DNA of 64,000 nucleotides, from assembly GCA_947488845.1 (NCBI GenBank), contig CANLBM010000002.1, positions 22,799 through 86,798 of the forward strand, in the 5' to 3' direction. Below are positions 36,586-44,891 of the stretch, piece after piece (within the stretch, counting starts at the first letter, position 1; each line of letters opens with the position of its first letter). The translations under genes were made by a program, and so were the position numbers. The notes under the pieces were generated by a model. The model did not search any database. It saw only the letters and a program-made list of their open reading frames with translations, and was not told the DNA's origin. Origin of the DNA: an uncultured Sphingomonadaceae bacterium (lineage in GTDB: Bacteria > Pseudomonadota > Alphaproteobacteria > Sphingomonadales > Sphingomonadaceae).

Positions 36586-38538
36586 TCACGCCATCAAGGA
36601 GTAATTTTTCTCTCCAGGACCACGGCACATTTGCTTGGCTATTCTCGTTTCCTCGCCGTCGATGATCGCAACATCTGTGATGCTCAGGCATTTCCGGCCA
36701 TCAGGTTCAGCCGTCAGTGCCGTCACGGTCGAGGAACCAGACACATCGGCCCGGGTGGGACTCTGCCATGTTGCAACTGCACCAACCTCTTCTTTCTCGA
36801 CAATGGTCATCGTGGCCTCGGCCGCTTTTTCCTGCTCCTTCTCGTCGAGTTGACAGGCCAGTTCGGCACCAAGCACGGCACCCACACCGCCGGCAATCAA
36901 TGTTCCCACCTTACCAAGCCCCGCCGCGTCGCCGACCACGCCGCCCAGCAGTCCGCCCAGCAGTCCGCCACCGGTCCTCGCGCCCTTGCAATTTTTGGAA
37001 CCGGACTTTGCTTTTTTCTTCTTCCTGTCGCTGACGGTTGTCTCGGCGCTAGCAAGTTGCCCAGAACCTTCCGCCCCCCCAGCCGACCGGTCCATTCTGA
37101 GTTTTGGCTGCGCAAGGGCGAGTTTCACGTCAAACTCCGGTACCGGATAGCCGCCGCATCCGGTATTGAAGCAGAAACGGTCCTGCAGATATTCCCGATC
37201 CTTTTGATATCGTGCTTCGGCCGCTCGATAATCAGCCAGATTGCGCCCCGCAGGATCGGAATCCGCATGTTCTTTCATCATCCTCTCGTAAAAGCCATTC
37301 TGGCTCTTGGGAGAATATTGCATTTTGCCGCCGACCTTATCGACATAGAGTTTGGAGATCGCCTCTTGATGTTGGATCATCCGTTCGCGAAACGGGGCCA
37401 GAACCTCGCTGTAATATTTGTCCAGTTTGACCGTGCACTGATTTATGTCTTCGGCCTTGTCAAACGGCATTACAAAAACTTGGTGGCTCTCCCTGCAGTC
37501 CGGGTAGCCTTCCGTGACCAGTAGCGGTGTCGCCGGCAAGACCGGTAATTCTGGTTCTGCCGCCGCGGGTGGGACATAAGCCAGTTCGGATTCCGGCCTC
37601 TGGCCGGGATCGAGTGCTAGACTGGCAAGTTCAGGCGAACCCGGCGGCAAAGAAGCTGCGTTTCCCGCAAGACTGTTCGCTACTGCACCAGCCTCGCTGG
37701 AAACCGGAGGTGACAGAGAAGAAGCGGGCTGCGAAACAATCGACCGAGCAGCAGCCGGTTGCGATTCCGTCGGGGTCGTTTGCACCAGATAAATTGGAGT
37801 GCCCGTGATATCGGCGCTCATAAACGGACGCTGGCTGCCGTCTGTCGCCGCCAGGACGTCATCACGGACAAGACCGGCCAGCATCTGAATCGGCAAATCT
37901 GGCTCCGGCAATCTTTTGGCCAGCGATTTCGCGAAGGGAGAATTGAAGCCGCTTCCGTCGGTTGCTATCTCTCCCGGCGCGGCCGCATAAATGACCAGCA
38001 CGCCATCGGCACCAAATTCTGCTAATCCTTGCGGGACAGCCCGGGATCCGGAAGCCCAACCCTTGCCGAATTGATTGCCATGACATGCATCGAGTATGAT
38101 CATCCCGACTTGGGCACCCGAGACCGATCCCGCCATTCGATCAAGGTCGATCGTTTCACGGGGAAGGTCCACCGCGGCCTGGAGTTTCGCGTCAATCGGT
38201 ATGAGCCAGTTTTTGCCCTGTCCCTCTATACCATGGCCGGCATAATAGATCATGGCGACATCGGCACCCTTGGCTTTTTCCTGAAACGCAAGGAGCTCAC
38301 GCTGGAAGCTGCTTACCGTCAGATCCAGCGCTAGGGTGATGTCATCGAAACCAGCTTTGCGGGCGGAATCGGCGACAATATTGGCATCATTTACAGGATG
38401 GGGCAGCGAGCCAGTGTTAACATAGGCAGAATTGCCGATGACAAGCGCAACACGTTTGGCGTCGGCTGTCGCGGGCCAAATTGACGCCAGACATATAATC
38501 AACAAAAACCCTATCCGGATCACTGATTGTTCCCCCAT
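36586..38538 (-). CDS. Exported caspase-like (C14) protein with glycine zipper and surface-antigen-like tail
   Basis: A 650-residue protein with signal peptide (FLLIICLASIWPATADAK). Residues 27-250 are a caspase/p20-type domain: KRVALVIGNSAYVNTGSLPH, catalytic H102 in YYAGHGIEG and C152 in ILDACHGNQ. A Pro/Ser/Ala-rich linker and a helical section with three or more cysteines follow (to about 490). Then comes a glycine zipper (GGLLGGLLGGVVGDAAG, about residues 525-565) and a C-terminal piece (DGRKCLSITDVAIIDGEE, KQMCRGPG) that resembles the end of the 17-kDa surface-antigen family. Inferred: a periplasmic or outer-membrane-associated protease. Substrate unknown. Both dyad residues are present. 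Confidence 0.82.
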   Translation of the reverse strand: MGEQSVIRIGFLLIICLASIWPATADAKRVALVIGNSAYVNTGSLPHPVNDANIVADSARKAGFDDITLALDLTVSSFQRELLAFQEKAKGADVAMIYYAGHGIEGQGKNWLIPIDAKLQAAVDLPRETIDLDRMAGSVSGAQVGMIILDACHGNQFGKGWASGSRAVPQGLAEFGADGVLVIYAAAPGEIATDGSGFNSPFAKSLAKRLPEPDLPIQMLAGLVRDDVLAATDGSQRPFMSADITGTPIYLVQTTPTESQPAAARSIVSQPASSLSPPVSSEAGAVANSLAGNAASLPPGSPELASLALDPGQRPESELAYVPPAAAEPELPVLPATPLLVTEGYPDCRESHQVFVMPFDKAEDINQCTVKLDKYYSEVLAPFRERMIQHQEAISKLYVDKVGGKMQYSPKSQNGFYERMMKEHADSDPAGRNLADYRAAEARYQKDREYLQDRFCFNTGCGGYPVPEFDVKLALAQPKLRMDRSAGGAEGSGQLASAETTVSDRKKKKAKSGSKNCKGARTGGGLLGGLLGGVVGDAAGLGKVGTLIAGGVGAVLGAELACQLDEKEQEKAAEATMTIVEKEEVGAVATWQSPTRADVSGSSTVTALTAEPDGRKCLSITDVAIIDGEETRIAKQMCRGPGEKNYSLMA

Positions 38539-38921
38539 GGATTGACCGCTACATTACAGCGGATTTTCGCCGATCTCACGACGAAGGAAAGTGATTTTGG
38601 AGAATGCACCCCATCTCCAAAAATGCTCCGGCACTTTAACCCAAAATCACAAAATAAAGCAATGCCAGTGGTCCGACTCGCTGGCATTCCCCTAGCGGCA
38701 CTTGATTTAGTGCCTGCTCGAGATGCCTTGCATATCTGATTCGTCGTTAAAGCCCTCATTTCCCGCATTGTCGCAGTCGCGACGCAGGATATCAGCCTGT
38801 TGGCTAGCCGATATTATTCCCGTTCATGGCGAATATCCGCTAATCTATTGAATTATAATGTTATAAATTCATAATCGGGTGTTAACCTTATCTTGAACAT
38901 AGGCCTGTAGTGCATAACGCT
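38539..38921. promoter_or_regulatory. 383-base region between the caspase gene and the DSF-module regulator
   Basis: No gene is seen. It separates two divergent genes and so should hold promoters for both. It contains the inverted repeat TTTTGGAGA/TCTCCAAAA (38595-38622, 10-base loop) and, 52 bases before the regulator start, the AT-rich inverted repeat GAATTATAA-TG-TTATAAATTC (38850-38870). The second is a plausible operator or a sigma-factor region for the regulator-kinase operon. Confidence 0.4.
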
Positions 38922-41081
38922 ATGAACACGCGCGTTTTGATAGTCGATGACCGGCCAACGAACCTGAGGATCTACGCTCAGTTTGTCACGTTGATGGGGG
39001 AGAAATATTCCGCCGTCACTTATGCTGACCCTGTGGAGGCGCTACATTGGTTGCGTGACAACCAGGCGGATTTGATGGTGGTCGATTACCGTATGCCGCA
39101 AATGAACGGTGCAGAATTTATCCGGAAAGTCCGGATGATGCCCGGTGTCAGCGAAATTCCGGCCATTGTCATCACAGCTCATCAGGATCGCGAATGCCGG
39201 CTTGCCGCGCTCGATGCGGGCGCGACGGACTTTTTGCAAAGCCCCGTTTCCCATGTCGAATTCTGCAGTCGTGCCTTGTCCCTGCTTACGAAAAGCAAGA
39301 AAAGTGTCACGCTGCGTCGGCGTGCATCGGAAATCGAACGCAAGCATGCCGCTGTCGGCGAAACAACGACAAACGAAGGCCCGTCGGGCAAAAGTATGCT
39401 CGAGCAGATCATCGACACAATCCCGATCATGATCAACGCGACAGATCGTTCGGGCAATTGCCTGTTCACAAATGCCTATCAATCCGCCTTGTTCGACAAG
39501 GATCCCGATGAAATGGTGGGCGCGGATTTTGCTGCGTTTTTCGAACCAACCTTGGCCGCCAATTCCCGTCGCAGAAATGAACTTGTGCTAAAATCCGGCC
39601 TTGCCATTCCCCATTATGAAGAAAAAATCACCAGCGATGGTGTTGACCTGATTTTTCACTGCAACAAATCACCTTTGCTCAACCACAAAGGTGAAGCGAT
39701 TGGCGTTCTGACAACCGCGGTTGACATAACGGCCCGGAAATTTGCCGAGGAGCATCGGACCCACTTGGCATTGCATGACATGCTGACCGGCCTTCCCAAC
39801 CGGGTACTGCTTGCCGAAAATGTGAAGTCCACCATTGATCACTGCAAGAAAACGAATAGCGAGGCAGCATTATTGCTGCTTGATCTCGACCGTTTCAAGG
39901 TCATCAATGATACACGCGGCCATCATAGCGGTGATGCCCTGTTGCGGGAAGTCGCAGATCGGATTTCCAGGGTCATTGGCCCCGACGATTTTGCAGCACG
40001 GATTGGCGGTGATGAATTTGCCGTTATTTTCAGCAAATTCGAAAGCATTGATTCGATCAATTCACGCTGCGCCAAAATTCTCAACTCTATCAACGAACCA
40101 TATGCAATCAGCGGCGTCGGTCAGGTTATCAGCGCATCTATCGGCGTAAGCCTCATCCCCAGTGACGGAGATGAATATGAAGAAGTTCTGCGCATGGCCG
40201 ACCTTGCCATGTATGACGCCAAAGCCAATGGCCGGAACTGTCATCGCTTCTTCTCGGAAGATATGAACGAAATTGCACAAGCCGATGCCGCACTCGAGAA
40301 TGAATTGCGTGACGCGCTTGTCAAAAACCAGTTTTCACTCGAATATCAACCCATTGTGGACGCCCAAACGCTCGAATATGTCGGCTTGGAAGCTCTGATC
40401 AGATGGGATCATCCCGTTCGGGGACGATTACTTCCGATCCAGTTCATCCGCGTGGCCGATGACAGCGGGCTCATGGATCTGCTGGGCAACTGGGTGATTG
40501 GCGAAGTATGCCGCGAAATAAAGGCCCACGCGGTCCAGGGCATTGATCTGCCACGCGTCGCAATCAACGTTTCACCGCGACAATTTCAAAATCACAATCT
40601 TTGCGATGAATTGCTGGCCAGCATCAAAGCCAACGGCATTGAACCTTCCAAAATCACCATCGAGATCACCGAAGAACTGCTCATCGACAATAATGAAGAA
40701 GTCAGGGCAACGCTTCAACGTATTCGCAGCCATGGCGTTGGAATTTCGATCGATGATTTCGGGACCGGCTATTCCTCCCTGCAATATCTGCGGGATCTGC
40801 CCGCCAACTGCCTCAAGATCGATCGCACATTCATATCACGCATCGAACATAGTGCGGCTGACCGGGCGATTATCGGAACCATCGCCCATCTGGCCCACGC
40901 ATTGGGTATGCGGGTGGTCGCCGAAGGCGTTGAAAACGATGCCCAACTGGAACTGTTGCGGGTTTCGGGCTGCGATGAAATCCAGGGCTTCCAGATTGCT
41001 CGCCCGCAACGGGCGGAAAATCTCCGTAAATTATTTGATGGTCGAAAAACCCATCTGCCGAGTCGATCGGCGGAAGGCTAA
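38922..41081 (+). CDS. Response regulator REC-PAS-GGDEF-EAL (c-di-GMP turnover), DSF module
   Basis: A 719-residue protein from ATG 38922 (GTG 38910 is an in-frame alternative). REC domain with VLIVDDRPTNLR and phospho-acceptor D55 in MVVDYRMPQMNG; the Lys normally before Pro at the end of beta-5 is Ser (DFLQSPVSHVEF). PAS about 160-275. GGDEF 280-440 with intact IGGDEFAVI at 361-369. EAL from about 460 with LEALIRWDHP, NVSPRQF, EITEELL, DDFGTGYSSL and LKIDRTF, so both enzyme halves look competent. It lies five bases before the RpfC-like kinase gene. Inferred: receives phosphate from that kinase and changes c-di-GMP, in the place taken by the HD-GYP protein RpfG in Xanthomonas. Confidence 0.9.
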   Translation: MNTRVLIVDDRPTNLRIYAQFVTLMGEKYSAVTYADPVEALHWLRDNQADLMVVDYRMPQMNGAEFIRKVRMMPGVSEIPAIVITAHQDRECRLAALDAGATDFLQSPVSHVEFCSRALSLLTKSKKSVTLRRRASEIERKHAAVGETTTNEGPSGKSMLEQIIDTIPIMINATDRSGNCLFTNAYQSALFDKDPDEMVGADFAAFFEPTLAANSRRRNELVLKSGLAIPHYEEKITSDGVDLIFHCNKSPLLNHKGEAIGVLTTAVDITARKFAEEHRTHLALHDMLTGLPNRVLLAENVKSTIDHCKKTNSEAALLLLDLDRFKVINDTRGHHSGDALLREVADRISRVIGPDDFAARIGGDEFAVIFSKFESIDSINSRCAKILNSINEPYAISGVGQVISASIGVSLIPSDGDEYEEVLRMADLAMYDAKANGRNCHRFFSEDMNEIAQADAALENELRDALVKNQFSLEYQPIVDAQTLEYVGLEALIRWDHPVRGRLLPIQFIRVADDSGLMDLLGNWVIGEVCREIKAHAVQGIDLPRVAINVSPRQFQNHNLCDELLASIKANGIEPSKITIEITEELLIDNNEEVRATLQRIRSHGVGISIDDFGTGYSSLQYLRDLPANCLKIDRTFISRIEHSAADRAIIGTIAHLAHALGMRVVAEGVENDAQLELLRVSGCDEIQGFQIARPQRAENLRKLFDGRKTHLPSRSAEG

Positions 41082-41086
41082 CCACC

Positions 41087-43678
41087 GTGTTATCCCGAAC
41101 ATCGCGCGGTTCGCCGAAATCGCATAATCATCCCATAGACCCGCACTTCGGCATGGATGGCCAAGTCCGTGATCGGGAACATGAAATGATCAAGAACCGG
41201 ATCATATTGATTGTTCTGGCATGGTCGGCTTGCGCGATCTTGAGTGCCCCTGCCGGATTGATCATTGGTTTCGGTGTCTATTTCGCGGTTAGTGTGGCGA
41301 TAGCAATTGCCTATCACGTTCACCGGAAACCTTCGAGTGTGCGGCGATTCATGGGACTCTGCACCGATTTTGGTGCAGCCGCCTTCCTATTCCAGATCGG
41401 CGGCGAGAGTGTGGCAGCCGTTTACCCGCTAATGCTCTGGGTCATTCTTGGAAACGGCTTTCGTTTTGGTGTGTATTGGCTGTTCCTGGCTTCAGCGATG
41501 GCGGCAATCGCATTCGGGTTGACCATCTATACCGTCGACTTTTGGCGCAATAGCCCATCGTTATCGATCGGCCTTCTGGTCGGGCTGTTGGTGATCCCGG
41601 CATATTGCTCCACTTTGATCACCAAAATTTCGCAAGCCAAAGAAGAAGCTGAGGAGGCGAGCAAGGCGAAAAGCCTGTTTCTTGCCAGCATCAGTCACGA
41701 ATTGCGGACTCCGCTGAATGCCATCATCGGCTACGGCACCCATCTGCTGGACATGAAATTGCCGGACAAACAGCATCAGATGGTTGCGACCAGTGTCTCC
41801 GCGGGTCGGCATTTGCTGCACCTGATCAATCAGCTGCTGAACTTCGCGCAATCCGATTCTCGCGATGAACTGCCCGAGCCAAAGCCATTCTCCCTTGTCG
41901 ACGTACTTTCCGAAGTTCGGGAGATCATGCAGATTGCTGCCGACGAGAAAGATCTCAAGATCGTGCTGCAAGCAGAGCCCCACAGCAACAGGATCATTAA
42001 GGGTCAGCTCGATTATGTTCGCAACATTCTGATCAATCTGACCAGCAACGCAGTCAAATTTACCGAATCAGGGTCAATTACCATGAGATGTGGTTTCGGA
42101 CCGGAGAATGAGCCCGGGCAGATGTGGCTGTCGGTGACCGACACCGGTCCCGGCATTCCAAAGGAAGCCCATCAGAAGATTTTCGATGTTTTCCATCAGG
42201 CGGATGATACGATAGCAAGCGAGTTCGGCGGAACCGGGCTCGGACTGGCGATTTGCGATAAATTGGCTACTCAAATGGGCGGACATATTTCTGTCGATAG
42301 CGAGCTCGGCCAAGGCAGCACATTTACCTTGGTATTTCCAGCCGAAACGCTGGAATCCGACAAGCAAAGCTCTGACGAAGATAGCGTCCGAATTCTATCG
42401 CTGACCCGCGATGAACATGCACCGGTCATCTGCAATACCGACCATCAACCGATAATAATAGACCATATCCAGTGCCACGAAGCAGACGATATCACAAAAA
42501 TTCTCCAAGAACATAATGGTGGATTCTATGACATTGCTCTTCTGGATGATGCCATTGCGAGCGAACATGATGACGGATCACCGTTGTGGTCGGCATTTCG
42601 AGAAGCAAAACTTCCGCCGGTTTTGTTCACCGAAGGCAAAAAGAAAAATCTGTCAGACCTTCAGTTACGGGCGGCTTTCGCGACGCTTCTCCCTGCGGGT
42701 TCAGATTTCAGCACCATCCGCAGCGCAGTCCAGATCGGCTGTTCATTTGCCGATTCCGGGACGCAGTACAATCATTCAGAAACACGCAACGATACCCAAA
42801 CTGCCCAGGGCCCATCCGTTCGGGTTTTGATCGCAGACGACAATCGGACGAACCAGATGGTACTCGAGACAATTCTGGCCAATGCGGGCCATGACGTTAC
42901 CATCGTTGCCGACGGAGAGAAAGCGCTCGAAGAGCTCGAAAAAGGTTCGTTCGAGATTGTGTTTCTGGACGTGAACATGCCCGTCATGGGCGGTGTTGAA
43001 TGCTGCAGGCTCTGGCGTCAGATAGAAGGACCGCGCAAGCATATACCGATCATCGGCCTAACAGCGGACTCGACCGAGGAAACCGAGAAGAAATGTCTTG
43101 ATGCGGGCATGGATCTGCGAATGACCAAACCGATCGAGGCAAATGAACTGATCGAAGTGATAGCGTCACAAACGGTCAAGATCGCCGATCAGCTATCAGA
43201 CAATACCCGCTCCGATCCGTTGGAAGTGGTCACCAGCATTAACGGTCAGACTAGCATATCCGATGTCCCCGCCATCGATCCGGCTCAGCTGGATTATCTT
43301 CGCTCGATCGGAGACGAGGCTTTCGTCCAATCCATTATCGACGCCTATTTGGAGGATGCCGCCGAAATCCTGATTGCATTCCGTAAATCAGTCGACGAGC
43401 AATCGGTCGATGATTTTCGATTCCACGCCCATGCGTTCAAGAGTGGCGCCGCGAATGTCGGTGCGACCTATCTCGTTGAGTCCTGCTCGAAGCTCGAAGT
43501 GATCGGCGAACGAGATTTCAAGAACCGACGGTTTGAATATCTGGCAAAAATCGAACAGCAGGTTGCCGATATTGGTGACTGTCTGAATCGCGTTTCGACA
43601 AACAGCCACAACGACCGGATTCCCGACATCACGGCAGTCAATCCGATTGATCGTCAGACCGCCCGCAGCGACCGCTGA
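41087..43678 (+). CDS. rpfC: RpfC-like hybrid sensor histidine kinase (DSF sensor)
   Basis: An 863-residue protein from GTG 41087 (ATG 41153 or 41186 are alternatives). About five membrane segments lie between residues 38 and 178, with VRRFMGLCTDFGAAAFLFQ, LWVILGNGFRFGVYWLFLAS and SLSIGLLVGLLVIPAYCSTL, a pattern I recognise from the RpfC sensor region. Then HisKA with H204 in SISHELRTPLNAIIGYG, HATPase (NAVKFTE, DTGPGIP, FGGTGLGLAI), REC with D629 in IVFLDVNMPVMGG and TKP at 681-683, and a C-terminal HPt domain with H783 in HAHAFKSGAANVGA. All phosphorelay residues are present. Known: RpfC senses DSF, a cis-2-unsaturated fatty acid. The 3' end overlaps the convergent rpfF by 25 bases. Confidence 0.87.
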   Translation: MLSRTSRGSPKSHNHPIDPHFGMDGQVRDREHEMIKNRIILIVLAWSACAILSAPAGLIIGFGVYFAVSVAIAIAYHVHRKPSSVRRFMGLCTDFGAAAFLFQIGGESVAAVYPLMLWVILGNGFRFGVYWLFLASAMAAIAFGLTIYTVDFWRNSPSLSIGLLVGLLVIPAYCSTLITKISQAKEEAEEASKAKSLFLASISHELRTPLNAIIGYGTHLLDMKLPDKQHQMVATSVSAGRHLLHLINQLLNFAQSDSRDELPEPKPFSLVDVLSEVREIMQIAADEKDLKIVLQAEPHSNRIIKGQLDYVRNILINLTSNAVKFTESGSITMRCGFGPENEPGQMWLSVTDTGPGIPKEAHQKIFDVFHQADDTIASEFGGTGLGLAICDKLATQMGGHISVDSELGQGSTFTLVFPAETLESDKQSSDEDSVRILSLTRDEHAPVICNTDHQPIIIDHIQCHEADDITKILQEHNGGFYDIALLDDAIASEHDDGSPLWSAFREAKLPPVLFTEGKKKNLSDLQLRAAFATLLPAGSDFSTIRSAVQIGCSFADSGTQYNHSETRNDTQTAQGPSVRVLIADDNRTNQMVLETILANAGHDVTIVADGEKALEELEKGSFEIVFLDVNMPVMGGVECCRLWRQIEGPRKHIPIIGLTADSTEETEKKCLDAGMDLRMTKPIEANELIEVIASQTVKIADQLSDNTRSDPLEVVTSINGQTSISDVPAIDPAQLDYLRSIGDEAFVQSIIDAYLEDAAEILIAFRKSVDEQSVDDFRFHAHAFKSGAANVGATYLVESCSKLEVIGERDFKNRRFEYLAKIEQQVADIGDCLNRVSTNSHNDRIPDITAVNPIDRQTARSDR

Positions 43679-44607
43679 ATCCGGCGGTCTTGCGCTGTTG
43701 CCAAACGCTCCATCTTCCGAACATCCGCTTCTTCAAGATAAAGCGCGGTTTCGGCCCATGTATCGGTAATTTCCAGCAGCTCTTCAAGGCTCACGGGGCT
43801 TGCAATTTTCCGGGCACGGTAGACAGCCCGTTCCGCATGATAGCGCCTGCGATTTTCCTTGGTATATTCGATGATCGCGGCCTCGCCCATGCCGTCCTCT
43901 GCCAATATGTCGACGACACCCATGTCATACAGTTCGGTGGCGGTGAACAGCTTGCCTTCGAGGATGAACCGCTCGGTATCCTTGCGACCAAGCCGCTGCC
44001 GGAGAAAACTGTAGGCGCCCATGCCGGGAAAGAGATTGAACAATATTTCCGGAAGGCCCAATCGTGCGCTTTTTTCGGCCACCAATATGTCAAAAGCCAA
44101 GGCATGCTCGAAACCGCCACCCAGCGCATCCCCCTGCACCAGAGCCATGGTGATGATCGGCGCGCCAAATCCGGTGCTATTTTCATATTGCATATGGACG
44201 CATGTGCGTGCGTATTTTTTCAATGCGCCCAGATCACGGCGACGGATACAATCGGCGAAATGTTTCAAGTCACCACCGAGATTGTAGATACCTGGCGTCC
44301 GGGATCCACAGACAAAATAACGCAACGGATCCAATCTCTGGGCCCCATCCATAGCGTAATTGGAGTGAATCCAGTCCTGAACCTGCTGGATTTCTTCTCC
44401 CAGTTCATAGGTGTAACTCGGTCGGGATTTCTGGTTCATGTAACACCAGAATATCTCGTCGGAACGATCAAAGCGCAGCTCGATTTCATTGAAACTTTTG
44501 CTAAAAATATCCGGATCGGGAGTGGATGCCGCGTGGATTAGCGAATCCTTCGCCTCAACCAGCAGATTCTCATTCGCATCATTGGCCGCGTGGCTGCGAA
44601 ACTCCAT
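43654..44607 (-). CDS. rpfF: RpfF-like DSF synthase (crotonase family)
   Basis: A 317-residue enzyme from ATG 44607, with AGGGAG six bases upstream. The crotonase core shows RYFVCGSRTPGIYNLGGDLK, ALVQGDALGGGFEHALAFD and LGLPEILFNLFPGMGAYSFL. The two glutamates that distinguish RpfF from ordinary enoyl-CoA hydratases are present as E167 and E187, 20 residues apart like E141/E161 of Xanthomonas RpfF. Known: RpfF dehydrates 3-hydroxyacyl-ACP to the cis-2 acyl chain and releases it as free DSF. It is convergent with the RpfC-like kinase gene, the same partners as in Xanthomonas. The product chain length cannot be read from sequence. Confidence 0.88.
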   Translation of the reverse strand: MEFRSHAANDANENLLVEAKDSLIHAASTPDPDIFSKSFNEIELRFDRSDEIFWCYMNQKSRPSYTYELGEEIQQVQDWIHSNYAMDGAQRLDPLRYFVCGSRTPGIYNLGGDLKHFADCIRRRDLGALKKYARTCVHMQYENSTGFGAPIITMALVQGDALGGGFEHALAFDILVAEKSARLGLPEILFNLFPGMGAYSFLRQRLGRKDTERFILEGKLFTATELYDMGVVDILAEDGMGEAAIIEYTKENRRRYHAERAVYRARKIASPVSLEELLEITDTWAETALYLEEADVRKMERLATAQDRRIQRSLRAV

Positions 44608-44891
44608 ACTATACTCCCTGCGTGACAAAGGTGCCCGACGATACTCAGCCTAACAAAATCCCCTGCCTATGCTATCAAATTTTATGGGATGCCCCATTTC
44701 AAAGCAAGTAAAACCCATAAGATTTCTTAACATGCTTAATTGACTCGGAAATTTTCTTATCTTTGAGTCACTTGAGTCGGAATAAGGCCGCGAAAAATAG
44801 TTAATATCATCAAAAATGACACAGTTTTCCACGTCGTAACTATGCTTAACAAACAATTCGGACGCTGAAATCCTGATGAGATTCAAATATC
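44608..44891 (-). promoter_or_regulatory. Upstream region of rpfF with TTGAGTC direct repeats
   Basis: 284 AT-rich bases between gpsA and rpfF with no convincing gene. Three related direct repeats lie together: TTGACTCGGAA (44740-44750), TTGAGTCAC (44763-44771) and TTGAGTCGGAA (44772-44782). They sit about 130-175 bases before the rpfF ATG. Such clustered repeats may be operator sites; no known box (for example Clp/CRP type) was found. Confidence 0.35.

Noticed and set aside
43654..44607. Reading the crotonase as an ordinary enoyl-CoA hydratase
   Set aside because: The FPGMGAYSF block, NLGGDL motif and convergent RpfC-like kinase point to RpfF; ordinary hydratases lack this block.
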